Part shown: piece after piece, positions 23,527 to 30,262 of the stretch | Position numbering within the stretch: position 1 is the stretch's first letter | Layout: every line of letters starts with the position of its first letter | Assembly (NCBI GenBank): GCA_964413265.1 | Contig: CAYPRX010000048.1 | Span: forward strand, 1-30,262 | DNA length: 30,262 nucleotides | Direction of reading: 5' to 3' | From: CAVYGN01 sp964413265 | Lineage (GTDB): Bacteria; Spirochaetota; Brevinematia; Brevinematales; JAOACQ01 | Program-made: the position numbers and the translations under genes | Notes under the pieces: generated by a model | Told to the model about the DNA's origin: nothing | Database searches by the model: none | The model's input: only the letters and a program-made list of their open reading frames with translations

Positions 23527-23851
23527 TCATATGCTTTTTACATTTATCGGCATAAGGTATGATTTCAAGTCTCTCTTCTTCAATACTCTCACCGCAAACC
23601 GTGCATTTTCCGAAGTTGTTATCCTTAATCCTCTGGATTGCTCTTCTTATATCTTCTATAATCCTTTTCTGTGAACTGGAAAGACCCTCGCTCACAGTAG
23701 CGGAACTGAAAGCCTCAGCCCTGTCTACAAGATCACCATCTATCTCGAAAGGATTTTCTTCCTCACTCGTTTCACTTTTTATATTTTCCAGCATTTCATT
23801 TTCCATCTTGATAAGCTTCTTCCTGAAATAATCCATCCTGGCCTGATTCAT
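23516..23851 (-). CDS. TraR/DksA-family zinc-finger protein
   Basis: 111 aa. The N-terminal two-thirds form a coiled coil (about 1-75) with acidic residues. The C-terminal zinc finger is C83-x2-C86-x17-C104-x2-H107: the last family cysteine is replaced by His (codons for CKKHM at 23520-23534). DksA-like proteins bind in the secondary channel of RNA polymerase; short relatives may have other roles. The gene lies 12 nt after rpmA and overlaps mltG by 11 nt, so it belongs to the ribosomal-protein operon. No strong ribosome site is seen. Confidence 0.88.
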   Translation of the reverse strand: MNQARMDYFRKKLIKMENEMLENIKSETSEEENPFEIDGDLVDRAEAFSSATVSEGLSSSQKRIIEDIRRAIQRIKDNNFGKCTVCGESIEEERLEIIPYADKCKKHMNAR

Positions 23852-23863
23852 ACACTACCCCAC

Positions 23864-24109
23864 TTATTGTTTCTCTAATATCCGTACGGTCTTATGCCCC
23901 TTTCTATCAAAAAATTCAACATAACCGTCCTTTGTAGCGAATATTGTATGGTCTTTCCCAATACCAGTATTTATATCATTATGAAATTTTGTCCCTCTCT
24001 GTCTTACAATTATACTGCCGGCTTTTACAAGCTCACCGCTGTATTTTTTGACCCCCAGCCTTTTAGACTGGCTTTCCCGCCCGTTTTTTGCTGTACCTGA
24101 ACCCGCCAT
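23864..24109 (-). CDS. rpmA: 50S ribosomal protein L27
   Basis: 81-aa protein of the large-subunit peptidyl-transferase area. It begins MAGSGTAKNGRES and continues SKRLGVKKYSGE, VRQRGTKFH and GIGKDHTIFA, all family signatures. The N-terminus is short: the usual A-H-K-K-G is reduced, and there is no FF-A/S-type extension of the kind removed by Prp in Firmicutes. The start is ATG 24109 with GGAGG at 24116-24120 (6 nt), which lies inside the end of prp. A longer frame to 24127 would add six residues and still no cleavage motif. Confidence 0.96.
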   Translation of the reverse strand: MAGSGTAKNGRESQSKRLGVKKYSGELVKAGSIIVRQRGTKFHNDINTGIGKDHTIFATKDGYVEFFDRKGHKTVRILEKQ

Positions 24110-24419
24110 TGATGTCCTCCATCTCAATTCTAATATTTTCCGGATATTGACTTTCCAGTGTCTTAAGACTTAAAACCAAAGATTTGTATAAAAGCAGTTC
24201 TCCAGCATCACAATTTTTAACTTTTACCCTGAAAATCCCCTGCTCCTGATCTATTTCCACATCGGCTCCGCAAAGTTCCCTTTCACTTAAATACCAGCTC
24301 TGGATCAACACCGAAACAGATGCGCAAACAATATCGGATCCTTTTTTATCGAAAAGGGCATGCCCGAGAGCTCTTACTTCTATAAAATCCGCACCTTTAT
24401 TAAAGCTGACTGTAATCAT
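24063..24419 (-). CDS. prp: Ribosomal-processing cysteine protease Prp
   Basis: 118-aa DUF464/Prp-family protease. The catalytic pair is His20 (LGHA) and Cys32 (SDIVCASVS), 12 residues apart as in characterised Prp, so it should be active. In Staphylococcus Prp removes an N-terminal extension from L27. It sits between rplU and rpmA as usual. Its last 47 nt (24063-24109) overlap the rpmA coding start in another frame, more than usual. The start ATG 24419 is 6 nt after the rplU stop. No other protease is near. Confidence 0.93.
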   Translation of the reverse strand: MITVSFNKGADFIEVRALGHALFDKKGSDIVCASVSVLIQSWYLSERELCGADVEIDQEQGIFRVKVKNCDAGELLLYKSLVLSLKTLESQYPENIRIEMEDINGGFRYSKKRAGKPV

Positions 24420-24425
24420 TTATCC

Positions 24426-24791
24426 CTATGCCCGGGCTTCTTCAGCCTTTTTTTCTGTTTTAGCCTTTCTTTCTTTTTCCCTGCTGATTCCTGTTATCTG
24501 TATTTTTGTATACTTCTGCCTGTGGCCGGTCTTTCTTCTATAACCTGTTTTCTGCTTGTATTTAAAAATAACAAGCTTCTCGCCTTTTTTCACCGGTTCA
24601 ATTATTCTGCCCTCAACAGATATGCCTTTAACAAATGGATTGCCGATCAGCACTTCATCGTCAGTCCTGTAAAGAGTGACTGTATCAAATTTCAGTTTTT
24701 CTCCCGCGTCTTTATTCAGTAAATCAACATAAAGTTCGGTCCCCTTTTCTATCCTGTAAAGTCTTTTGTTGATTTCCACTATTGCGTACAT
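24426..24791 (-). CDS. rplU: 50S ribosomal protein L21
   Basis: 121 aa. It starts MYAIVEINKRLYRIEKG and has VKKGEKLVIFKYKQKTGYRRKTGHRQKYTKIQI-type features, the L21 RNA-binding loop; a Lys/Glu/Ala-rich tail follows the core (about 103-121). The start at ATG 24791 follows GAGAGGA; an upstream ATG at 24806 would put that site inside the gene. It is the first gene of the rplU-prp-rpmA-traR-mltG unit and is preceded by a TTGACA promoter. Confidence 0.96.
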   Translation of the reverse strand: MYAIVEINKRLYRIEKGTELYVDLLNKDAGEKLKFDTVTLYRTDDEVLIGNPFVKGISVEGRIIEPVKKGEKLVIFKYKQKTGYRRKTGHRQKYTKIQITGISREKERKAKTEKKAEEARA

Positions 24792-24862
24792 ATTCCTCTC
24801 TCCCATTTATACCATCCTGTTTCAGGGTGCATTGATTCTATTATTAAAAAAATCAGGTTATT

Positions 24863-24891
24863 ATGTTAATCACTCGCTGCTGATTTGTCAA
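24863..24891 (-). promoter_or_regulatory. Promoter of the rplU operon
   Basis: On the minus strand, TTGACA (24886-24891) and TAACAT (24863-24868) with a 17-nt spacer. The start would be near 24856, giving a leader of about 65 nt. Confidence 0.65.
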
Positions 24892-24958
24892 ATTAAAAAA
24901 TGGTCTATTTTCAGTCGTATGAGTTGGAAAGCTTTATCAGAAGGTCATCTCTGTTAAC

Positions 24959-25975
24959 TCACTGCAGGATCAAGCGGGCTTTTAAGTTTCCATTTTTATA
25001 TAATAATTGAAGAATCTTCACTATATCATTTCCTGTAAATCCCGTCTCATTAAGACTGTCAAAGAGCTCCTGGACAGTAGCAGAACCCTTGAGAAGCTTG
25101 AAGCTGCCTTCAGATTTCTGTCCGGCAGTACTGCTGTTCTGAGCGGTGCCTATTTCCAGTTTCATTCCGCCGTAGGAAATTGCCGATTCAGTTATGATAA
25201 CATTGCCTCCGGAAATAAGTATTCCGCTTTTTGAATCCACCAGAACACTGGGTTCATCGTCGATATCAGCGCTCAATTTAAATATATTTTCTATAAAGCT
25301 GTTTATTTCAGTGTCCTGCGGAACACTGACCCTTATTCTGTTAAAGGAAACTTCTTTTACAGCTTCCGGATATTTCTGCCTTATTGCATCTGCAGATTTA
25401 TTAACTGCACCGTATCCAAGAGATTCCTGTACAACAAAAGTAATAATATTGTTAGTATCAACAATTGTATTATCCACACTTTTCTGCATAATTGCACCGC
25501 GGGGGACATATCCCATAACGCCTCTTGAGAACCTGTCTGTCATCACGCTCCCTTCAGCTATGGCATAAATATCATTGTCTCCGCCCATGAGAGGAGTTAT
25601 TATCAGTTCTCCGCCCTCAAGGGATTTTGCATCGTAAATTGAGGAAACTTTTACGTCCAGCCTGGAACCCTGCTGCGAAAAAGGAGTTATTGTTGCACTT
25701 ACAAGTACCACAGCTGAATTTTTCGGCTTTATCTTTTCAGGATTTATATTAAATCCGAAATTATTGGCGATTCTCGATATAATCTCTTTTGTCTGGGAAC
25801 CGCTGTCACTGTCGCCTGTACCTTTAAGACCGACTACCACTCCATAACCGAGCAGTGGATTTTCCTGAAACCCCTCAATTCTAAGTATATTTCTCAAATA
25901 CACAGCCGAAGCTGACAAAATCTCCGAAAAAGCGAACAATAAAATAGGAACAATAAAAAATTTGAATCTTTTCAC
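24959..25975 (-). CDS. flgI: Flagellar P-ring protein FlgI
   Basis: 338-aa periplasmic ring protein of the flagellar basal body. A signal peptide (about 1-24) precedes the mature region. Family signatures include NPLLGYGVVVGLKGTGDS, SSIYDAKSLEGGELIITPLMGGD, IYAIAEG, RGAIMQK and the C-terminal VQELFDSLNETGFTGNDIVKILQLL. The length is slightly below the usual 350-370. Its ATG overlaps the flgA stop by 4 nt (25972-25975). FlgH is not encoded between flgA and flgI, unlike in enterics, which fits basal bodies without an outer-membrane L ring. Confidence 0.95.
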   Translation of the reverse strand: MKRFKFFIVPILLFAFSEILSASAVYLRNILRIEGFQENPLLGYGVVVGLKGTGDSDSGSQTKEIISRIANNFGFNINPEKIKPKNSAVVLVSATITPFSQQGSRLDVKVSSIYDAKSLEGGELIITPLMGGDNDIYAIAEGSVMTDRFSRGVMGYVPRGAIMQKSVDNTIVDTNNIITFVVQESLGYGAVNKSADAIRQKYPEAVKEVSFNRIRVSVPQDTEINSFIENIFKLSADIDDEPSVLVDSKSGILISGGNVIITESAISYGGMKLEIGTAQNSSTAGQKSEGSFKLLKGSATVQELFDSLNETGFTGNDIVKILQLLYKNGNLKARLILQ

Positions 25976-26685
25976 ATCGGTTCCCTCAACTTCATCCTGA
26001 AAACTTTTCCGCTGCTATAATTTTCGACAAGACATGTCCCATCCTCAAGTTTTCTTATTACTCTAACCTTCATTTTAATAAAAATATTGCCCCTGCTGTA
26101 AATCATGTCCGCACTTCCCATATCCAAGTTATCTATATAACTAATATCACCGCTTATATCTCCAGGACCTTCAGGTCTGGCTGATGTTTCCAGCGAAAGA
26201 TTAAAAATCCTGTTTGTAACTATTCCATTATCCCCTTCAAAATAAACATAATCAATAAAAAGAGTCAATGTGTTTGAAATTATCTCATTTGAGATATTAA
26301 GAATCTTAAACTGCCCGGGAAGTTCCAGGGTTGAAAATCCTGTTTTTACAGAGTACTCCCCCTCTAAAGCCTTCGCAGTATAAGTTTTTACGTCCTCAAC
26401 TGATGACAGTGTATCAATCCTGATAATATATGTGCCGGAGCCGATAAGAACATAATCACTCATTCCGCATCCGGTCATCTTAGCATGAATGTCAGCATTA
26501 GGAAGGAAGAGGTTTGAAAGAACCGATATATATTCCTTAACTCCGCTATCTATTCCGACAAGATCGCTCAAGGCTATTGAATTTTTTTTTGTATAGAGAT
26601 AGTCCTTCAGAATAATCTGTTTTTCCTCAGCTGAGATGAATGTAAAGAAAAACGAAAATACCAGAACTAAAGACAGCCTCGGCAT
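25972..26685 (-). CDS. flgA: Flagellar basal body P-ring formation protein FlgA
   Basis: 237 aa, periplasmic chaperone for FlgI. It has an N-terminal signal peptide (about 1-19). The middle is divergent. The C-terminal 50 residues (SADMIYSRGNIFIKMKVRVIRK ... VENYSSGKVFRMKL) match the FlgA SAF-type end, including the N-x-S-S-G-K-V motif. AGGAGG (26690-26695) precedes the ATG by 4 nt. The overlap with flgI and the shared function support the call; sequence alone is less certain than for FlgI. No flgG or flgF is upstream. Confidence 0.8.
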   Translation of the reverse strand: MPRLSLVLVFSFFFTFISAEEKQIILKDYLYTKKNSIALSDLVGIDSGVKEYISVLSNLFLPNADIHAKMTGCGMSDYVLIGSGTYIIRIDTLSSVEDVKTYTAKALEGEYSVKTGFSTLELPGQFKILNISNEIISNTLTLFIDYVYFEGDNGIVTNRIFNLSLETSARPEGPGDISGDISYIDNLDMGSADMIYSRGNIFIKMKVRVIRKLEDGTCLVENYSSGKVFRMKLREPM

Positions 26686-26759
26686 CTGACCTCCTCTTCA
26701 GGCAGCATTCTTAATATCGGAATTAGTCTGTATATTTTAAGAAATTTAAGAATGATGAT

Positions 26760-26778
26760 AATGCACATTATGTGCATT
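26760..26778. promoter_or_regulatory. 19-nt dyad upstream of flgA, candidate operator
   Basis: AATGCACAT and ATGTGCATT form perfect 9-bp arms around one T, about 75-93 nt before the flgA ATG. A second, AT-only dyad (TATATCA-ATA-TGATATA) is at 26821-26837. No consensus promoter is clear in 26686-26960, and no gene is seen there. Confidence 0.45.
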
Positions 26779-26919
26779 TTGAACTGTACACTTTTTATAA
26801 TAAAATTATATTAAATATTTTATATCAATATGATATAAATAGTTAACAAATATTTCCTCGAGAATGGCATAGTAATTGCTATAATAATGAAAAGCCCCCT
26901 TAAAATACATTATTTTGAG

Positions 26920-26944
26920 ACCCTCTCCAACCCCCGGAGAGGGT
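26920..26944 (-). terminator. GC-rich hairpin after the CBS/PAS-like gene
   Basis: CCCTCTCC (26921-26928) and GGAGAGGG (26936-26943) form a perfect 8-bp stem, extended by one A-T pair, with a 7-nt loop. It starts about 16 nt past the stop at 26961. The sequence after it on the minus strand is A-rich instead of T-rich, so it may instead be a dispersed repeat or an RNA-stabilising hairpin. Confidence 0.35.
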
Positions 26945-26960
26945 TTCTCGCATGAGGGGA

Positions 26961-27566
26961 CTATATTTTCAGGAATATATAGATATAATAAGAGAAATTC
27001 CTGTTCTCGGAATGGCTGATTACTAAATTATAAGAAACACCTTTTTTTTCAACGAGCATGAAAGTACCGACATTTTTGATCTCAAAATGATTGAGTACCT
27101 CCGTAAATGCTTTACCTTCAATATCCCTCTCGATTAATTCAAGGGCTTTCCTGTTTGCGTAGATTGCCTTTTTGAAATGATTTGTAATTACCAGGGGCTG
27201 TTCCATGTCTTCGATTACTCCGAGTACCTTAAAATGCTGTTTATACTCATCAAAATAAAATTGACATTGAAATTCTTCGAAAGATATGATCCGGAGGAGT
27301 GACCCCGCTTTGTCAATTACCGGTACCTGCAGGTTTTTTGCGCTGCTGTTCTTAAAAATGGTCTGGGGTAGCTGGCTTATTTTAATCATGCTGATATTCT
27401 CATACAGGGAAAAACAACCCTCCATTATACCGATTTCTATATCCCTCTTCAATACAACACCAAGATAATCGTTGTCCTCGAAAATAATCAGGCCATGCGC
27501 CGCCGGAGCATGAAAGAAAAGCTTCATGAGGTTCTTAGCCAGTTCAATTTCCATCGCCTTATCCAA
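26961..27566 (-). CDS. CBS-like and PAS-domain protein of unknown function
   Basis: 201 aa, soluble. The N-terminal half has two short beta-alpha units resembling a CBS pair (GLIIFEDNDYLGVVLKRDI and VPVIDKAGSLLRIISFEEF). The C-terminal part (about 110-180) looks like a PAS domain (PLVITNHFKKAIYANRKALELIERDIEGK). There is no catalytic output domain, so it is probably a sensor module acting through contacts. The start may be TTG 27566, which has GAAGGG about 9 nt upstream, or ATG 27554, whose nearest purine run is too close. It begins 1 nt after the stop of the DUF4340-type gene, so the two are cotranscribed. Confidence 0.6.
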   Translation of the reverse strand: MDKAMEIELAKNLMKLFFHAPAAHGLIIFEDNDYLGVVLKRDIEIGIMEGCFSLYENISMIKISQLPQTIFKNSSAKNLQVPVIDKAGSLLRIISFEEFQCQFYFDEYKQHFKVLGVIEDMEQPLVITNHFKKAIYANRKALELIERDIEGKAFTEVLNHFEIKNVGTFMLVEKKGVSYNLVISHSENRNFSYYIYIFLKI

Positions 27567-27567
27567 A

Positions 27568-28479
27568 TTAATTTTCCCTTCTTAATGAAAGAATTTTTTC
27601 CAGATCAGGGGCATTTATAAATACAAGTTCATTTTTATCCGGTAAGTAACCCGGCCAGCTTCCGCTATTCTGCCTTACTCCAATATACAGTCTATCCGCT
27701 TTATAACCTGCTGCGAAGATCCTTACTTTAAACACTGGATCGGTTAAGCCGTATCTTTTCAGGACTTCCCTGTCGACTCTGCCGTCATAAAAAGAAGATG
27801 CAAAAAGAGTGCAAAGGGAAAGTATCTTTTCTTTCATATCTTTACCGAAAATGATAGGTTTTGAATCTTTTTTAATTACTTCAACCTGATCTATATCGTC
27901 CACAGGAATTGTAAAAATATCTCTGCCCCTGAAGGAGTCGCTCGACTTTTCCAGGTTTTTAAATTTGTAACTGTAGACAAGGTAAACAACACCGGGAGTG
28001 CTGCTGACTGTAGCATACGACATATTGCCTACCGGTGTCTTCGAACCTATGTCCAATTCCTTAATACTTGAATCTGACATTTTCAATTTTACCTTTGCAG
28101 CCGGATTGTCAAGCCCGTATTCTTTAAACACATCTTTGCCGGTATTTGTAAGAATATTTTCACTGTAGATGCCCTGGAGATCGTTCAAGACAATGCGGAC
28201 AGCCTCCTGATTTGCTTCACAAACCTCTGGTTTTATCATCATAAATCTGTTTGAAATAAATTCTATATCAGTTTGATAAATATTGGGTGGGCTCCTGTAT
28301 AAAATCGATATGAAAATTACATCCTCCTTAACCAGACCTGGGAATAGACCCTGTCTTCCAGAATTTTCCTGTTTTTTTTCTTCGGGCAGGTAACTGAAAA
28401 AGAAATACAACATAGCGATCAACAATACGGAGAGCAGCAAAGCTGTACCCATGAGGGAATTTTTCATGCTTTTTTTCAT
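27568..28479 (-). CDS. DUF4340-type membrane-anchored protein
   Basis: 303 aa. One N-terminal membrane helix (about 10-32) precedes a large extracytoplasmic region. Two repeats of the DUF4340 pattern are visible: LNDLQGIYSENIL ... YGLDNPAAKVKLKM ... LDIGSKTPVGNMSYATV, and later RYGLTDPVFKVRIF ... RLYIGVRQNSGSWPGYL. DUF4340 proteins often accompany gliding/ABC-type GldF/GldG genes, but none is here. The biochemical role is unknown. It is cotranscribed with the downstream CBS/PAS-like gene. No clear ribosome site or promoter is visible. Confidence 0.75.
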   Translation of the reverse strand: MKKSMKNSLMGTALLLSVLLIAMLYFFFSYLPEEKKQENSGRQGLFPGLVKEDVIFISILYRSPPNIYQTDIEFISNRFMMIKPEVCEANQEAVRIVLNDLQGIYSENILTNTGKDVFKEYGLDNPAAKVKLKMSDSSIKELDIGSKTPVGNMSYATVSSTPGVVYLVYSYKFKNLEKSSDSFRGRDIFTIPVDDIDQVEVIKKDSKPIIFGKDMKEKILSLCTLFASSFYDGRVDREVLKRYGLTDPVFKVRIFAAGYKADRLYIGVRQNSGSWPGYLPDKNELVFINAPDLEKILSLRREN

Positions 28480-28673
28480 AATCAGATTTTAACATGAAAA
28501 CCTGAAAAATGAAAACATGGTCATCAGCAGACTGACAGATGAAATATTTTCGGAGTTGGTATTTGAGGAAATTTTATTATCTGGTTAAACTTATGGTGGT
28601 AACAAAATCGACATTGGTTAAATTTTTAAAAGGGATGAAACACTGTAAAAACTGAGGAGTTTTCATATAAATT

Positions 28674-29393
28674 ATGGAAGGATCAAAAAAATATTATAAC
28701 AGTTTTTATAAAAAACTATCGAGGTTAGATGAACGTGGCAACACTTTCGATAAAATTAAATTTATACTTCCCAAATTAAAATCTGAGGCGAAGATTATTG
28801 ATATTGGCTGTGGTCATGGATCTGTAAGCCATGAACTTGTAAAACAAGGTTATCAAGTTTACGGCATGGAAATTAATGAAGATGCCATCAAGTCTCTGAA
28901 AAAGAAAAAAATAAATGTAATTAAATGTGATATTACAAAACCTTTTAATCTTGAAAAACAATTTGATATTGTCTTGTTATTGGATGTCCTTGAACATGTG
29001 TTTGATCCACTATCTTTAATAAATGAGGTTTTAAAAATTTTAAAAGTCGGTGGATATATAATTATCTCTGTTCCATTATATTTTGATCTTATTGACAGAA
29101 TAAGAATATTATTTACTGGTAGTATTATAAGTTATGATAATTTATGTTATGGAAAAGCAAATTATATAAAATTCCGGAGTTATAACTACGATCATATCAG
29201 ATTTTTTAGACCAAAGGATATTTTTGAGATTTGCAAGAGCTTTAAACTTCATATTGAAATGATTAAATATAACCCGATTTTTGGAATAGGCCGTTTGTCA
29301 GCCTTCTTTGTTAAACTGTTTGTAAATAAAATTACTACCAATTTATGGCCAAACCTTTTAGCTCATTCAATGATACTCAGGGTTAAAAAATAA
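28674..29393 (+). CDS. Class I SAM-dependent methyltransferase, MetW/UbiG-like
   Basis: 239 aa. Motif I is IIDIGCGHGSVSHEL (about 41-55), the acidic residue after beta2 is in GMEINEDA, the post-II region is FDIVLLLDVLEHVFDP and motif III reads LKVGGYIIISVP. This type is common in cell-surface glycan clusters. Codons are strongly AT-rich compared with genes to the left, and a broken glycosyltransferase follows 50 nt downstream, so it is probably part of an acquired surface-polysaccharide region. GAGGAG at 28654-28659 is 14 nt from the ATG, longer than ideal. The 28480-28673 gap shows no gene. Confidence 0.85.
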   Translation: MEGSKKYYNSFYKKLSRLDERGNTFDKIKFILPKLKSEAKIIDIGCGHGSVSHELVKQGYQVYGMEINEDAIKSLKKKKINVIKCDITKPFNLEKQFDIVLLLDVLEHVFDPLSLINEVLKILKVGGYIIISVPLYFDLIDRIRILFTGSIISYDNLCYGKANYIKFRSYNYDHIRFFRPKDIFEICKSFKLHIEMIKYNPIFGIGRLSAFFVKLFVNKITTNLWPNLLAHSMILRVKK

Positions 29394-29443
29394 ATCTTAG
29401 TTTTTCACAGGACGAAATAAAAATAAAAGTTTGGAGTATGGTA

Positions 29444-29880
29444 ATGAAAAAAAAGCCAATGATTACGACTATAACACCGTCTTTTATGTGGGGTGATTTT
29501 ATAAACAACTGTTTTTTATCAGTCAAAATCAGAATTATAAGAATGTTGAACATATTGTAGTTGATTCCTGTTCAACAGACCAGACGAAAAAAATCATGGA
29601 AAAGCATGTCGATACCTATCCATTGATATTTAGAAGGGAAAAGGATGAAGGCCAGGTTAACACCATCAATAAGGGTCTTGATATTGCTAGGGATGATATT
29701 GTCTAGTGTCTTAATTCGGATGATTTTTTTATTGATTCTACCGTATTGGAAATGGTACTGGATTTATTTGATAAATTTCCTCGGATAGATGTCATCATGT
29801 GAGACGTATATTATGTTGACAGGCATAATAAGTGTCTTTCACCTCTTGTCAGGGAGAAAGCTAAAAATATAAATATATGA
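29444..29880 (+). pseudogene. Family 2 glycosyltransferase, broken
   Basis: TTGGAG (29431-29436) precedes ATG 29444. The first frame reads MKKKPMITTITPSF ... CFLSVK, the start of a GT2/GT-A fold. At 29527 the frame must step back by one base (an A is missing in AAAATCAG) to continue NQNYKNVEHIVVDSCSTDQTKKIM, then EKDEGQVNTINKGLDIA and LNSDDFF. The second frame has in-frame stops TAG 29704, TGA 29800 and TGA 29878. The TAG falls where the family has a residue just before the W-L-N-S-D-D motif. The last third is missing. The gene is clearly inactive, unless the sequence itself is faulty here. Confidence 0.85.
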
Positions 29881-29911
29881 TGTGTAATTCGTATAGATAA
29901 TTTAACTTTTT

Positions 29912-30262
29912 AACGGAATATCACATCCCACTCTTCGAAAATTGGTGAATCGTTATAAATAGTTAGGTTTTGATGGACTTGGGATAAATCAAAGAAACCG
30001 AATATTGTGCCATCAAGAAAGGTATTTGCTGTTCAGGAAATATTAATATTACAACTCAGAAAAGATCGGAACTTTGGCGCGCATAGGCTGCAGTATGAAT
30101 TATTACGATTGCATAATTTAAAACTTTCTTTAGATTCAATTCATAAGGTATTAAAGTGAAATACAGTTTCACCTTTAAAAAAGGTTAAGAAGAAAAAAAG
30201 ATTTTATTAGATATTCAAAATAAATACCTGGTGAACGCGTACAAATTGACACTTGCAAAATA
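29912..30262 (+). mobile_element. Decayed IS481-type transposase (rve family), cut by the window end
   Basis: Reading across frames gives a recognisable transposase: helix-turn-helix GISHPTLRKLVNRYK, LGFDGLG / DKSKKPNIVPSRKVF, LRKDRNFGAHRLQYELLR, LSLDSIHKVLK and, at the window edge, IPGERVQIDTCKI, the start of the DDE/integrase core. It is broken by stop codons (TAG 29960, TGA 30157, TAG 30208 or TAA 30221 depending on frame) and frameshifts near 29983 and 30210. Terminal inverted repeats are not visible inside the window. Confidence 0.8.

Noticed and set aside
24811..24830. Structured L21 leader RNA upstream of rplU
   Set aside because: Only a 4-bp CCTG/CAGG core stem with a short loop is visible; not enough to claim a ribosomal-protein leader.
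29704..29880. Stop-codon recoding (TAG/TGA read as amino acids) in the glycosyltransferase
   Set aside because: All three stop types and frameshifts occur together here, and all other genes in the window use normal stops, so decay or sequence error is simpler.

Overview
The window looks like a chromosomal segment of a low-GC, motile, diderm bacterium, most plausibly a spirochaete. The reasons are: a flgA-flgI pair with no flgH between them (expected where flagella are periplasmic), predicted outer-membrane or periplasmic lipoproteins, a prp gene inside the rplU/rpmA cluster, a YaaR-family protein, abundant PAS, PilZ, MCP and histidine kinase genes, and strong TTGACA/TATAAT promoters with AGGAGG ribosome sites. 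The phylum is an inference; no 16S gene is present.

Layout. 1-1080: Pal/OmpA-like lipoprotein (minus) with its own terminator. 1081-7100: a divergent signalling locus. A 7TM-PAS histidine kinase that lacks the phospho-acceptor His faces a three-gene set: PAS-HisKA_2 kinase, TPR protein, REC-PAS response regulator. The divergent intergenic region carries a 58-nt-period tandem duplication of a promoter and a hairpin-forming dyad. 7130-9141 (minus): PilZ protein, gap (GAPDH) and tRNA-Arg(CCU) with a hairpin leader. 9255-10565 (plus): PadR repressor plus SAM methyltransferase, both preceded by a shared TATACAAG motif. 10692-11678: serine acetyltransferase. 11689-14756 (minus): YaaR protein, QueD (apparently leaderless) and an MCP with a Cache-like sensor. 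14872-19361 (plus): DnaE and a 3-ketodihydrosphingosine-reductase-like SDR. 19381-20394 (minus): RuvB. 20513-22491 (plus): rpsT-HU operon with a textbook terminator, then a PilZ-like protein of unknown function. 22480-24891 (minus): rplU-prp-rpmA-traR/dksA-mltG operon. 24959-26685 (minus): flgI and flgA. 26961-28479 (minus): CBS/PAS-like protein and a DUF4340-type protein.

From about 28,670 to the end, base composition becomes markedly AT-rich. The content changes to a sugar/cell-surface type methyltransferase, a glycosyltransferase pseudogene with one frameshift and three in-frame stops, and a decayed IS481-type transposase running off the edge. This looks like the border of a horizontally acquired surface-polysaccharide region.

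No CRISPR array, prophage or toxin-antitoxin system is seen. The best candidates for something new are the divergent signalling locus (acceptor-less kinase, TPR protein with a possible degenerate nuclease-like tail), the Prp protease retained beside an L27 that lacks a cleavable N-terminus, the leaderless queD, and the tRNA-Arg leader hairpin. Most of the rest is ordinary housekeeping sequence.
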